DNA from: JBKHDT01 sp049974825
Lineage (GTDB): Bacteria > Pseudomonadota > Gammaproteobacteria > Halothiobacillales > Halothiobacillaceae
Reading direction: 5' to 3'
DNA length: 64,000 nt
Assembly: GCA_049974825.1 (NCBI GenBank)
Contig: JBNGDJ010000002.1
Coordinates: forward strand, 1 to 64,000
Below are positions 44,500-53,306 of the stretch, piece by piece. The translations under genes were made by a program, and so were the position numbers. Below the pieces are notes generated by a model. The model was not told the DNA's origin and ran no database searches. It was given only the letters and a program-made list of their open reading frames with translations. Within the stretch, counting starts at the first letter, position 1; every line of letters starts with the position of its first letter.

Positions 44500-45219
44500 G
44501 ACTGGCCTGATGATGCGGGGATCCCTTGTCGATCAAGCCGCCAGTCACAGCACGATTCATTCCATGAGGCTCTGAATGCAGTCAGACGAGGGGCGGTCAG
44601 CCCCGTTCCGAATACCTTTCCAGGCGTTCGGCTGCGGTTGCGCGGCACCTCGCATGTATGCCCCGTGGCAAGTGATTCAATGGCTTGCGCCATGATGCGC
44701 CGCGGTATTGGCATTGATGAACGGGAAGACTGGCCGGGCTGCCCAGCTTGTTCCAGCGTGTTTCCGATCACCCGGATTTTTTCGTCAAGAGTTGCCGGGG
44801 ATGGCGCGGGTGTTACGAGACGAAACAACCGGGTGTTACTTTGCGTAACGGTGCATGCTTTTGCCTGACACTTGCGCCCGCGGCATGACCTGACTCGCCG
44901 GCACGGGCGTGTCTGAACGCGGGCAAAGCCTGCTGACGCGTTTAGCTGGCGTTAGCCCACGGAGCCATGGATGGCTTCGTGCAGAGTTTCCCAGGAAAAT
45001 TCCCGCGGGCAACGCTGCCCGGCTTCATGGCCGAGGCTGCAAGACCAAATGCCAAAAAACTGCACCGCTTCGCGCGGGCGCGGTGATGTGTCGACCGGAA
45101 ATTTGAAGCATTCGTGCAGAGATTTCATAGCCTGCTAAAGTACGCCCCGCTTGCTGGTCGTCGTCCCCCGTTCCGGAGGGGCTTGACCGAGCGCCTTGCC
45201 GAACGACTGGGAGTGCGTC
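44500..45219. other. 720-bp gene-free region with repeat fragments and a palindrome
   Basis: No convincing ORF. A reverse-oriented fragment of the dispersed repeat lies at about 44640-44705, including, on the - strand, the exact 19-mer ATGGCGCAAGCCATTGAAT of copy A. A + strand fragment lies at about 44902-44993 (GGGCGTGTCTGAACGCGGGC to the GGAGCCATGGATGGCTTC hairpin and GTGCAGAGTTTCC). A third end-like piece is GTGCAGAGATTTC near 45115. A GTTAC-x5-GTAAC palindrome at 44835-44849, with GTTACG at 44812, could be a regulator site. The mgtE promoter should lie toward 45150. Confidence 0.6.
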
Positions 45220-46560
45220 ATGTCGGAATTCACGCCACATCTGCTGCAGTTTCTTGATGATGGTGATCGGGCGCGGCTTGCCGCAGCGGCGGGTCGAGCC
45301 CATGCTGCGGACATTGCCGATGCGATCGAGCAGTGTGAACCGGATTGTGCCGCCCGGTTGCTCGGTTGCCTGCCACCCGCCTTGCGCGCCGAAGTGTTCG
45401 GCCATGTCGAACCCTCCTGCCAAGTCAGGATCGTCGAGGTGATCGACCACCGAGAACTGGCGGTTCTGGTGACGCACATGGAGGCGGACGAGCGGGCGGA
45501 TTTGTACAAGCAGATCCCGGAGTTCCTGCAGGAGACCCTGCTGTCGGCCCTTGAAGTGGCCGAGCGCGACGACCTCTGCCGACTCTCTGCCCATCCCGAG
45601 GGCACGGTCGGTGCGATCATGACCTCCGAGTACGCCGCCCTGTCTCCGGACCTTGGAGCGCGGCAGGCGATTGTCCGGCTGCGGGATCAGGCGCCCGACA
45701 AGGAGACTATCTATCAGGTCTTTCTGGTGGATGCGCAGCGACGACTTGTCGGGACGCTGTCCCTGCGCGAGTTGATCCTGGCACCGCCGGAGGCGCCGCT
45801 GCGCGACGTGATGCGCACCGATGTGATTTCGGTCGCGCTTCAGGCACCGGCCGAGGAGGCGGCTCGCAAGATTTCCAACTATGACCTCATTGCGTTGCCG
45901 GTGCTTGACGAGCAGGGGCGAATGGTAGGGATCGTCACCCACGATGACGCCATGGACGTGGCCGAGGAAGAGGCGACGGAAGACTTTCACAAAGCGGGTG
46001 GTGCCCAGAATATCGGCATGTCGCTGCGGGAGGCCTCCGTGGGCCTGCTGTTTCGCAAGCGGATTGTCTGGCTGGTCATCCTGGTGTTCGTCAATCTGCT
46101 CTCCGGTGCCGGCATTGCCTTCTACGAGGAGACGATTTCCGCCTACATTGTCCTGGTGTTCTTCCTGCCCCTGTTGATTGCCAGCGGCGGGAACGCCGGC
46201 GCCCAGTCTGCCACGCTGATGGTCCGGGCACTGGCCACCGGGGACGTGGGGGCGCGGGACTGGAGCATGATGCTCGGCAAGGAATTGCTGGTCGCGGCCA
46301 TGCTTTCCGGCCTGATGGCGTTTCTGGTCGCGAGCGTGGGCTGGTTCCGTGGTGGCGAGGAGATCGCCCTTATCGTGGCCGTGGCTATGGTGGCCATCGT
46401 GGTGGTCGCCAGCCTGGTGGGGATGTCGCTGCCGTTTTTGCTTACGCGCTTCGGCTTCGATCCGGCTGCCGCCAGTGCGCCCTTGGTGACATCCGTCGCG
46501 GATGTGCTGGGCGTACTGGTGTATTTCTCCGTCGCCTCGCTGGTTCTGGGCCTTAACTGA
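45220..46560 (+). CDS. mgtE: MgtE-type magnesium transporter
   Basis: Protein of about 446 residues. Residues 1-125 form the MgtE N-domain of helical repeats (CAARLLGCLPPALRAEVFGH). Residues 130-250 form two CBS domains (MTSEYAALSPDLGARQAIV, MRTDVISVALQAPAEEAARK). The C-terminal five-helix pore includes FLPLLIASGGNAGAQSATLM, with the conserved G-G-N-x-G-x-Q motif, and ends at the membrane. CBS and N domains close the pore at high Mg2+. ATG 45220 has GGGAG upstream. It converges on aroE. Confidence 0.92.
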   Translation: MSEFTPHLLQFLDDGDRARLAAAAGRAHAADIADAIEQCEPDCAARLLGCLPPALRAEVFGHVEPSCQVRIVEVIDHRELAVLVTHMEADERADLYKQIPEFLQETLLSALEVAERDDLCRLSAHPEGTVGAIMTSEYAALSPDLGARQAIVRLRDQAPDKETIYQVFLVDAQRRLVGTLSLRELILAPPEAPLRDVMRTDVISVALQAPAEEAARKISNYDLIALPVLDEQGRMVGIVTHDDAMDVAEEEATEDFHKAGGAQNIGMSLREASVGLLFRKRIVWLVILVFVNLLSGAGIAFYEETISAYIVLVFFLPLLIASGGNAGAQSATLMVRALATGDVGARDWSMMLGKELLVAAMLSGLMAFLVASVGWFRGGEEIALIVAVAMVAIVVVASLVGMSLPFLLTRFGFDPAAASAPLVTSVADVLGVLVYFSVASLVLGLN

Positions 46561-46639
46561 GACAGGCCGGCGGGTCCGCTGTCATCTGCCCGCCCAACAT
46601 GGGATGCGGGCAACAGGAACGGGTTTCCTGTGCGCGCTC

Positions 46640-47488
46640 TTAACCGGGCAGGCGACCGCTGCGCAACGCGTGACGCACATCCGTGGTGTCCGGCCGGACG
46701 CCGCGCCACAGCCAGAAACTCTCCGCGGCCTGCTCGACCAGCATCCCCAGTCCATCCAGAGAAAGCAGGGCGCCCTGCTCGTCCGCCCAGCGCTGGAAAG
46801 CGGTGGGCTCGTCGCCATAGGCCATGTCGTAGGCGATTCCCTGGGTACCGAGCAGCCCCTCCGGCAAGGGGGGCAGTTCGCCTGTCAGGCTTGCAGAGGT
46901 TCCATTCACGACCAGGTCAAATCTACCTGTTGCAACCAGTCGGGGCAGGTCATCAAAGGTGGTGGCACGCAGTTCGCCGAAGTGCGGATTGTCGTGGCTG
47001 AATGTCTTGACCAGAGATCGGGCACGTTCCACTGTCCGGTTGGCAATGATCACACGGGCTGGTTCGTGTTCCAGCAGGGGGCCGAGCACCCCGCGCACGG
47101 CCCCGCCCGCTCCGAGGATCAGGATATTCCGGTCCATCAGCGAAATGTCGTGATAGCTCAGGTCACGCACCAGGCCGGTGCCATCGGTGTTGTCTCCGAA
47201 CAGGCTGCCGTCGGTCCCGACCATTAGCGTGTTGACCGCCCCGGCGCGTTCCGCCCTTTCCGATCGTTCGGTTGCCAGCTCGAATGCCTGTTCCTTGAAC
47301 GGGACAGTGACATTCAGACCGCGGCCGCCCTCCTTGATGAAGCTGCCCACGGCCGAGGCGAATCCGTCAAGCGGCGCCTCCAGGGTGCCGTATCGCATGG
47401 CCTGGTCAGTCTGGGCGGCGAAACAGGCATGAATGAACGGGGACTTGCTGTGGGAAATCGGGTTGCCGACGACCGCGTAGCGATCCAT
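46640..47488 (-). CDS. aroE: shikimate dehydrogenase (NADP+)
   Basis: Enzyme of about 282 residues reducing 3-dehydroshikimate in aromatic synthesis. Motifs: AVVGNPISHSKSPFIHACFA (substrate S-x-S), GLNVTVPFKEQAFELA with the catalytic Lys, AGAVNTL, GDNTDGTGLVRDL with the catalytic Asp, and the NADP loop ILILGAGGAVRGVLGPLL followed by IIANRT. Length and order are normal. No other aro gene is in view. Confidence 0.94.
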   Translation of the reverse strand: MDRYAVVGNPISHSKSPFIHACFAAQTDQAMRYGTLEAPLDGFASAVGSFIKEGGRGLNVTVPFKEQAFELATERSERAERAGAVNTLMVGTDGSLFGDNTDGTGLVRDLSYHDISLMDRNILILGAGGAVRGVLGPLLEHEPARVIIANRTVERARSLVKTFSHDNPHFGELRATTFDDLPRLVATGRFDLVVNGTSASLTGELPPLPEGLLGTQGIAYDMAYGDEPTAFQRWADEQGALLSLDGLGMLVEQAAESFWLWRGVRPDTTDVRHALRSGRLPG

Positions 47489-47707
47489 GGTGTGCTCCTG
47501 GCTGCGTAAGACAATCCGGATTGCCTGTCATGAGGAAATCCGTCAAATCGGATCCGGGGCCGCGGCCTGGCAGCGGTGGGGCGCGGAAACCGGCTTCGGT
47601 GTTAGCATAGGTCCAAATGAGTCAACGGTAAACGCTGCCCGTCCGCTCTGCGCCGGCTGCATGCCGACGGTTTGGGACAGTGGCGGGCGTGGCAATGGGG
47701 GTGCGAG

Positions 47708-48256
47708 ATGTCGGATCCGGTTCTGTGGATCGTGGCGGTTCTGGTGGTCGCCGCGGCGGCCGTGGTGGGATATTTCATGGGACGGGGCAATCCCGATCGC
47801 CAGCGCGTGGATACTCTGGAGAAGCAGCTGGCTGCCCAGAGCGAGGAAATGACGCGTCAGCAGCAGGACATGGAAAAGTACCGGCACGAGGTCAGCGAGC
47901 ATTTCGACCGGACGGCTGAACTGTTCGTCGACATGGCCGGATCCTACCGGGCGCTTTACGAGCATCTTTCTGCCGGGTACGACACGCTGGGGGCCAAGCC
48001 GGGGCAGCGGGTGCTTCCGGATCGGCCGGGCGCCCTGCTGGAGGACCCGGCAATCGTCAAGGAAGTCGCGCCGACGCTTGATCCCCTGCCCAAGACATCC
48101 GAGGCCGAGGGATCACAGCCGGCCGAGCCTGCCGCTGATGCGCGGAGCCCCGAGGACTCGATGACCCTGGAGTCTCAGGAGGCGCCCCGGACTGAGGATT
48201 CCGAGCCGCCCGAGACGACCTCGGCGCCGTCCGGTGACGACCGCCGGCGGGACTGA
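47708..48256 (+). CDS. yhcB: YhcB/DUF1043 membrane-anchored coiled-coil protein
   Basis: Protein of about 182 residues. One N-terminal transmembrane helix (VLWIVAVLVVAAAAVVGYFM) with a G-R-G-N motif, a coiled coil (VDTLEKQLAAQSEEMTRQQQ) and the conserved region EHFDRTAELFVDMAGSYRAL with YEHLSAGYDTL. The C-terminal 70 residues are acidic, Pro/Ser/Thr-rich and unconserved. YhcB proteins link envelope growth and division. ATG 47708 was chosen; a 12-residue upstream extension lacks support. Confidence 0.88.
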   Translation: MSDPVLWIVAVLVVAAAAVVGYFMGRGNPDRQRVDTLEKQLAAQSEEMTRQQQDMEKYRHEVSEHFDRTAELFVDMAGSYRALYEHLSAGYDTLGAKPGQRVLPDRPGALLEDPAIVKEVAPTLDPLPKTSEAEGSQPAEPAADARSPEDSMTLESQEAPRTEDSEPPETTSAPSGDDRRRD

Positions 48257-48265
48257 CGCGCGTCG

Positions 48266-49099
48266 ATGGTCGATGTCGTCAAGAGCGGGGGGCGTCGCGA
48301 GCCGTTCGACGAATCCAAGCTGCGCCTTTCCCTGCGCCGTGCCGGGGCTTCGGAGGACGATGTCGATGCGGTGGTTGCCGAGGTGCTCGGGCGGATGCAC
48401 GAGGGCATCAGCACCGGCAAGGTTTATCGTTATGCCCGGCAGGCCCTGAAGCGGCGTTCGCGTCGCGCCGCAATCACCTACAGCCTGAAACGCGCGTTGC
48501 TGGAACTGGGGCCGTCGGGCTACCCGTTCGAGCAGTTTTGCGGACGCCTGTTCGAGGCCATGGGCTACGCGGTGACCTACAACCAGACGGTGGCTGGCCG
48601 TTGCGTGCAGCACGAAATCGATGTGGTGGCCGAACGTGACGGCCAGCGCTTGTTTGTGGAGTGCAAGTTTCACAACCGGCAGGGTCACAAGAACGACGTC
48701 AAGATCCCGCTGTACATCCAGGGGCGCGCCCAGGATCTGGCCAATGGCGAGAATGGCCACCACCACGAGTTCTGGATCCTGACCAATACGGTCTTCAGCG
48801 AAGACGCCCTCACCTATGGCCGTTGCGTCGGGCTTCGCCTCGCTGGCCACAATACCGACCATTTCCAGTTGACCCGAGACCTGATCAACCGCCACCGCCT
48901 GCACCCGGTCACCTGCATGACCCGCATCAAGGCAGCGCACAAGCGCATGCTGGTCGAGCGCGGAATCATTCTTTGCCGCGAACTGCTGGATTCACCCGAT
49001 GCGGTCGACGCCTTAGGGTTGGATGCGGCCCAGAAGGGCCGGGTGCTGGCGGAGGCGCGAGACATTATTGCCATCGGTCAGGTCAGGAGACGGCCATGA
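48266..49099 (+). CDS. ATP-cone plus Mrr-like PD-(D/E)XK nuclease
   Basis: Protein of about 277 residues. Residues 1-90 match an ATP-cone nucleotide-binding domain (VVKSGGRREPFDESKLRLSL, EDDVDAVVAEVLGRMHEGIS, RRAAITYSLKRALLELGPSG), as in ribonucleotide reductase regulators. Residues 90-215 match a restriction-endonuclease-like fold (YPFEQFCGRLFEAMGYAVTY, HEIDVVAERDGQRLFVECKF), with D...E-x-K active-site residues. The C-terminal 60 residues are helical and unassigned. Gene order suggests a nucleotide-gated nuclease; the trigger and substrate are inference. It overlaps the following beta-CASP gene as ATGA. Confidence 0.8.
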   Translation: MVDVVKSGGRREPFDESKLRLSLRRAGASEDDVDAVVAEVLGRMHEGISTGKVYRYARQALKRRSRRAAITYSLKRALLELGPSGYPFEQFCGRLFEAMGYAVTYNQTVAGRCVQHEIDVVAERDGQRLFVECKFHNRQGHKNDVKIPLYIQGRAQDLANGENGHHHEFWILTNTVFSEDALTYGRCVGLRLAGHNTDHFQLTRDLINRHRLHPVTCMTRIKAAHKRMLVERGIILCRELLDSPDAVDALGLDAAQKGRVLAEARDIIAIGQVRRRP

Positions 49100-50457
49100 A
49101 GATTACCAGTTACGGGGGCGCGGAGCGCGTCACCGGCTCCAAGCACCTCCTCGAGGCCGGGGGCTGCCGCCTGCTGATCGACTGCGGCATGTTCCAGGGC
49201 GAGAAGGAAGGGCGCCTGCTCAACTGGTCGCCACCCCCGTTTGATCCGGCTGCGATCGACGCAGTGCTGCTGACCCACGCTCACCTCGACCATTGTGGTT
49301 ACCTGCCGCGCCTGGTGCGCGCCGGTTTTCGTGGGCCGATTTACGCCACTGAGGCGACCCGCGAAGTCGCGCGGGTCATCATGCTCGACGCGGCCCACCT
49401 GCAGGAAGAGGACGCTGCGCGGGCCAACCGGGAGGGCTGGTCCAAGCACAAGCCCGCCCGCCCGCTGTATGACAGCCGGGATGTCGAGGCGACGCTCGGG
49501 CGGTTCCATTGTGTCAGCCCGGGCGAGCCGCTGGCGTTGTTCGACGGGGCCCTGCGGGTGACTTTTCATCCGGCCGGGCACATCCTCGGGGCCTGCGGGA
49601 TCGAAATCGACGATGGGGACAAACGAGTCTGGTTTTCCGGGGATATTGGGCGCGACGATGATCTTTTGATGTTCCCGCCGAGTCCGCCGGCAGCAGTGGA
49701 TGCCCTGGTCATGGAGTCGACCTACGGTGATCGTCTGCACCCCCGAACTGCCCCGGAGGCCGAACTGGCCGACATTCTGGCAGATATCCGCAAGCAGCGT
49801 GGCGTGCTGCTGGTGCCGGCTTTCGCGGTCGGCCGGGCTCAGCTCTTGATGATTCTTTTCGAGCGAATCATGCGCGCCCGGCCGGAACTTGAAATGCCGG
49901 TGTACCTCAGCAGCCCGATGGCCAGCCGGGTCTCGGCCCTGTATCGAACCTTCCATGATCTGCACCGGATCGAGCCGGAGGAACTGGACCGGGTCTTTTC
50001 CCGCGTGCGCATCATCGAACATGGCGAGCGAGCCGCGCGCCTGGATCGCAAGCGCCACGGGCCCATGGTCATCATCGCCGGCGCCGGCATGCTCAGTGGC
50101 GGCCGGATCCTGTCACACTTGATTGCTCATGGCGGGCGGTCTGAAAACCGGATTCTCCTGACCGGTTTTCAGGCACCCGATACCCGCGGAGACCGGCTGC
50201 TGCGGGGGGAACGGGTCCTGAAGATTCATGGCCGGCAGGTACCCATCGAGGCGCAGGTCAACGTATTGGAAGGGCTTTCGGCACACGCCGATCAGGCCGG
50301 GCTGGTCGACTGGTTGCGCTCGGGCCCTGCCTTGCCCGGGCAGGTGCTGCTGGTTCACGGAGAGCCCGAGGCGCGTGCGGCTCTGGCTGCCGTGATTCGC
50401 GAACGCGCAGGCATCCCCTGTGCGTCGCTGGGCGTCGATCATAGCGTCACGATCTGA
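49096..50457 (+). CDS. MBL/beta-CASP nuclease (RNA exonuclease-like)
   Basis: Protein of about 453 residues. Metallo-beta-lactamase domain with LLTHAHLDHCGYLPRLV (H-x-H-x-D-H), FHPAGHILGACGIEI and VWFSGDIGRDDD. A beta-CASP insertion follows (VMESTYGDRLHP, LLVPAFAVGRAQLLMILFER, MVIIAGAGMLSGGRILSHLI), and the C-terminal motif EGLSAHADQAGLVDWL carries the A-H-A-D block. It resembles bacterial relatives of CPSF73/Int11-type RNA nucleases. ATG 49096 overlaps the upstream nuclease stop and has GGAGA upstream, so both are made together. Confidence 0.9.
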   Translation: MKITSYGGAERVTGSKHLLEAGGCRLLIDCGMFQGEKEGRLLNWSPPPFDPAAIDAVLLTHAHLDHCGYLPRLVRAGFRGPIYATEATREVARVIMLDAAHLQEEDAARANREGWSKHKPARPLYDSRDVEATLGRFHCVSPGEPLALFDGALRVTFHPAGHILGACGIEIDDGDKRVWFSGDIGRDDDLLMFPPSPPAAVDALVMESTYGDRLHPRTAPEAELADILADIRKQRGVLLVPAFAVGRAQLLMILFERIMRARPELEMPVYLSSPMASRVSALYRTFHDLHRIEPEELDRVFSRVRIIEHGERAARLDRKRHGPMVIIAGAGMLSGGRILSHLIAHGGRSENRILLTGFQAPDTRGDRLLRGERVLKIHGRQVPIEAQVNVLEGLSAHADQAGLVDWLRSGPALPGQVLLVHGEPEARAALAAVIRERAGIPCASLGVDHSVTI

Positions 50458-50461
50458 TGCC

Positions 50462-50809
50462 ATGGGACGGATGGCGGAGAGCTACCGGCTGACGCGCGCG
50501 GTGATTCCTGCGGTGGGACTGGCGCTTTTGCTGGTCGTACTGCTTTGGCAGGATCGGGAGGCACCCCCCGTCGAAACCGTCCAGGTGACCGGTCAGGTGG
50601 TCGCGGTGGATCGCGGGACAGCCGAAAGCCTGCGCGGGAATGTCACCACCCTGGTGACGGCCCGGGTCGCGCTGCCGGAGGGGATCGAAGTGCGTGTCCC
50701 GGTATTCGGCAGGGCACCCGACGTGGGCGAATCGGTCCAGCTGGAAGAAAGCCGCCTGCCTGACGGCAGCCGCCGCTGGCGGCTTGTCCGCACACAGGGG
50801 CTTGAGTGA
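50462..50809 (+). CDS. small membrane-anchored protein of unknown function
   Basis: Protein of about 115 residues. One transmembrane helix (VIPAVGLALLLVVLLW) is followed by an exported beta-rich domain (VQVTGQVVAVDRGTAESLRG, GIEVRVPVFGRAPDVGESVQ) that looks OB-like. It lies 4 bp after the beta-CASP gene. Starts at 50462 or 50471 are both possible. No family recognised. Confidence 0.6.
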   Translation: MGRMAESYRLTRAVIPAVGLALLLVVLLWQDREAPPVETVQVTGQVVAVDRGTAESLRGNVTTLVTARVALPEGIEVRVPVFGRAPDVGESVQLEESRLPDGSRRWRLVRTQGLE

Positions 50810-50825
50810 ACGAGGAGGAGTCGCG

Positions 50826-51131
50826 ATGAACAGAGTGTTTTCGGCCGGTATGCTGGCCTGGGGAATCGGGCTGGGGCTCTCGCCGGTCGCATCCGTTCAG
50901 GCGACCGATCCATCGGCCTGCTCGGCCCTGGGGCGGGAGGCGGCGGCCGTGGCGCGCGAGATGCGCGCCGGGGCTGATCGTGAGTCACTGTACCGCAAGC
51001 CGGAATCGGAACACGTGCCCTACAACGTCATGGTCGACTACGTGTTCACCTTTTCCAACAGCGACATGTCGGCCGTCGATATCGGCAGTCGCGTCAATGA
51101 TCGCTGCTGCACGGGGCAGTTCGGGCTCTGA
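50826..51131 (+). CDS. small exported cysteine-containing protein of unknown function
   Basis: Protein of about 101 residues. The signal peptide is NRVFSAGMLAWGIGLGLSPV, cleaved near VQA-TD. The mature part has CSALGREAAAVAREMRAGAD, a tyrosine-rich middle and a C-terminal CC pair. A strong GAGGAG lies upstream of ATG 50826. No family recognised. It lies 16 bp after the gene before it, so it is probably co-transcribed with it. Confidence 0.6.
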   Translation: MNRVFSAGMLAWGIGLGLSPVASVQATDPSACSALGREAAAVAREMRAGADRESLYRKPESEHVPYNVMVDYVFTFSNSDMSAVDIGSRVNDRCCTGQFGL

Positions 51132-51163
51132 GCCGACTGCGCCCGGCGCGTTCAGCAGGACCG

Positions 51164-51942
51164 TCAGCGTTTCTGAACAGCCTGTCGGTACAGGGGCATG
51201 ACCTGCGCAATGCGTGCGGACAGAGCGCGCATCCGGTTTTCGGCGCCGGGGTGGGTGCTCAGCCACTGTGGCGGTCTGGCACCACCGGCAGCGTTCATCT
51301 TCTCCCAGAGCGAGAGGGCGGCCCGGGGGTCATAGCCTGCACGCGCCGCCAGTTCCAGTCCCATCACGTCGGCTTCCGTCTCCATGGTCCGGCTGTAGGG
51401 CAGCGCGATGGCCACCTGTCCTACCTGCTGCGCCAAATCCACCGCGGCCGGATCGAGTCCTAGAGCGCTGCCCGCCAGGCCAATTCCCAGCTGCTGCGAC
51501 ATGGCGATTGAAAGCTTTTCGCGGCTGTGTCCGGACAGCACGTGGGCCACTTCGTGTGCGATGACCTGGGCCAGTTCGTCATCGCTGGGTTCGATGACGT
51601 CGATCAAGCCGCTGTTGACACCCATCAGACCGCCGGCCAGCGCGAAAGCATTCGGGGTGTCGTCCCGGAATACCCGGATCTGCCAGTCCAAACCAGCACT
51701 GCCGGGATACATCCGGGCTGCCTCGCGCAGGATCGGCGTGGTGATCCGCAGGACGCGCCGGCTGTGCGGATGACTTGTCGGCAGAACCTCTCCTGCACTG
51801 GCCATCTCTGCGTAGGCTGCCTGCGACATCTGTACCACCTGGGCATCCGGGACCAGCATCAGCTGCTGGCGCCCGGTGATCGGGTGGGTGGTGCAGCCGG
51901 CCAGAACAAGCAGGGTGACCAACAGCCCGATTGTCAGCTGTC
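51164..51942 (-). CDS. M48-family metalloprotease lipoprotein, start lost in assembly gap
   Basis: At least 252 residues. The hydrophobic leader TIGLLVTLLVLAGC runs back into the N gap, so the true start is probably inside it (the TTG at 51922 is only the last usable codon). The mature part has PITGRQQLMLVPDAQVVQMS, the zinc motif HEVAHVLSGHSRE (H-E-x-x-H), a third ligand in TMETEADVMGLEL and the C-terminal THPGAENRM. Close relatives are LoiP/YggG-like and BepA-like proteases that remove misfolded outer-membrane proteins; no TPR domain follows, so it is LoiP-like in length. Confidence 0.85.
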
Positions 51943-52042
51943 NNNNNNNNNNNNNNNNNNNNNNNNNNNNNNNNNNNNNNNNNNNNNNNNNNNNNNNNNN
52001 NNNNNNNNNNNNNNNNNNNNNNNNNNNNNNNNNNNNNNNNNN
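51943..52042. other. assembly gap of 100 N
   Basis: Exactly 100 N. The flanks share no sequence, so here real sequence is probably missing: at least the 5' end of the M48 gene and the 3' end of the znuB-like gene. Confidence 0.9.
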
Positions 52043-52719
52043 GCCAGCAGGGCCAGGGCCGCGGCCTCTGCCAGGGCCCGGCGAAAGCTCGCGGCCCGAT
52101 CCCAGACGGCCCAGGCCGGCAGCACGATCAGGGCCAGGGTGAGCAGCACGCCCAGCCCGAGAGCACCGACTGCCAGCAGCGAGACCACGGCAACTTCCCG
52201 AAGCGCCGCACGGCGAAGGACCGGTCCGCTTTGGTCGCCAAGCCAGGGGACCCGCTGATCGGCCAGCCAGCGGCGACCGACCAGGGCCAGGAGGACTGCG
52301 GCGGCTGCCAGCGGAGTCAGCAGCCCCGGCCAGTCCTGCCAGCGGATCAGCAGAAGCTGTCCCTCCACGGCCGCCGTGCCGAGCATCCGGGCCTCGGGCA
52401 GGTTGTCCGCAATCAGCAGAGACAATGCCCAGGCGAGAGCCAGCAGGCCCAGGTGTTGGCCACCGCGGTCAGCATCCTGCCTTGAGAAGGCCAGCAGGCC
52501 CAGCCCGGCGATCAGGGCCAGTGCCCAGGCACCGATCAGGGGCGGCAGGTGCCACAGCAGCGCCAGCATGGCGCCGAGTACCGCCACTTGCGTATAGCTG
52601 AAAGCGGCGACCGCCTCGCGGCGCAGGCGCAGCTGCACGCCCAGCATGGCCAGCGTCGCAGTCAGGATGGCGCCGAGCAGAATGCCCGGCAGGAAGAAGG
52701 ACCATTGGTCAGGGTTCAC
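52043..52719 (-). CDS. ZnuB-like ABC transporter permease, 3' end lost in gap
   Basis: About 225 residues visible. The GTG start at 52719 overlaps the upstream ATPase stop as GTGA and is followed by NPDQWSFFLPGILLGAILTA. ABC-3 family permease helices continue (TQVAVLGAMLALLWHLPPLI, REVAVVSLLAVGALGLGVLL, TLALIVLPAWAVWDRAASFR). It forms the membrane channel for metal ions delivered by the binding protein at 53299. The C-terminal helix or helices fall into the N gap. Confidence 0.82.
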
Positions 52720-53306
52720 GTTTCTGCCTCCGCAGGCTGCGAGCAGGGTTGCAGTTGCAGGACATCCGCGCCCGGCGGCAGTTCGGCGTGATGGGTGACC
52801 AAGACCACGGCCTGACCCAGCGGGGGCCGGGCAAGCCACTCGAACAGCTGGCACCTGGCGAGGTGGTCGAGATACTGATCCGGCTCGTCGAGAAGCAGGA
52901 GATCGCAGGGCGCGTGCAGGGCGCAGGCGACGATCAGCCTTTGGCGCTGGCCACCACTGAGTCGGTCGATTCGCGGAGTGGGTGGGTCGGGGATCCAGGG
53001 GTGCTTCAGGCTTTCGAGCCCGGCCAGTCGCAGCAGGTCGGCCACATTGAACGGGCCGGTCAGCCCGCTGCCCGCATGTTGCGGCAGGTGATGGATTACC
53101 AGGCCGTCCGGCCGCTGAATTTTGCCGCCAGCGGGAGCCAGCGTCCCATCCAGCGTGCGCAGCAGGGTGGTCTTGCCCACGCCGTTGTCTCCGACCACTG
53201 CGGTGACCGAGCCACGGGCAAGCGTTCGGTCGACTGCGGCGGTCAGGGGACGATCCACCCCGACCTGAAGGCCCTGCAGGCGGACTGCGATCTCTTCGTC
53301 AGTCAT
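52716..53306 (-). CDS. ZnuC-like ABC transporter ATPase
   Basis: Short ABC ATPase of about 196 residues. Walker A is VVGDNGVGKTTLLRTLDG, the signature is RLSGGQRQRLIVACAL, Walker B is LLLLDEPDQYLDH, and the H-loop is VVLVTHHAE. It is shorter than E. coli ZnuC (about 250 residues), ending soon after the H-loop, so it lacks the C-terminal zinc-sensing tail seen in enteric ZnuC. It overlaps the permease gene by four bases and the binding-protein gene by eight. Confidence 0.85.
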   Translation of the reverse strand: MTDEEIAVRLQGLQVGVDRPLTAAVDRTLARGSVTAVVGDNGVGKTTLLRTLDGTLAPAGGKIQRPDGLVIHHLPQHAGSGLTGPFNVADLLRLAGLESLKHPWIPDPPTPRIDRLSGGQRQRLIVACALHAPCDLLLLDEPDQYLDHLARCQLFEWLARPPLGQAVVLVTHHAELPPGADVLQLQPCSQPAEAET

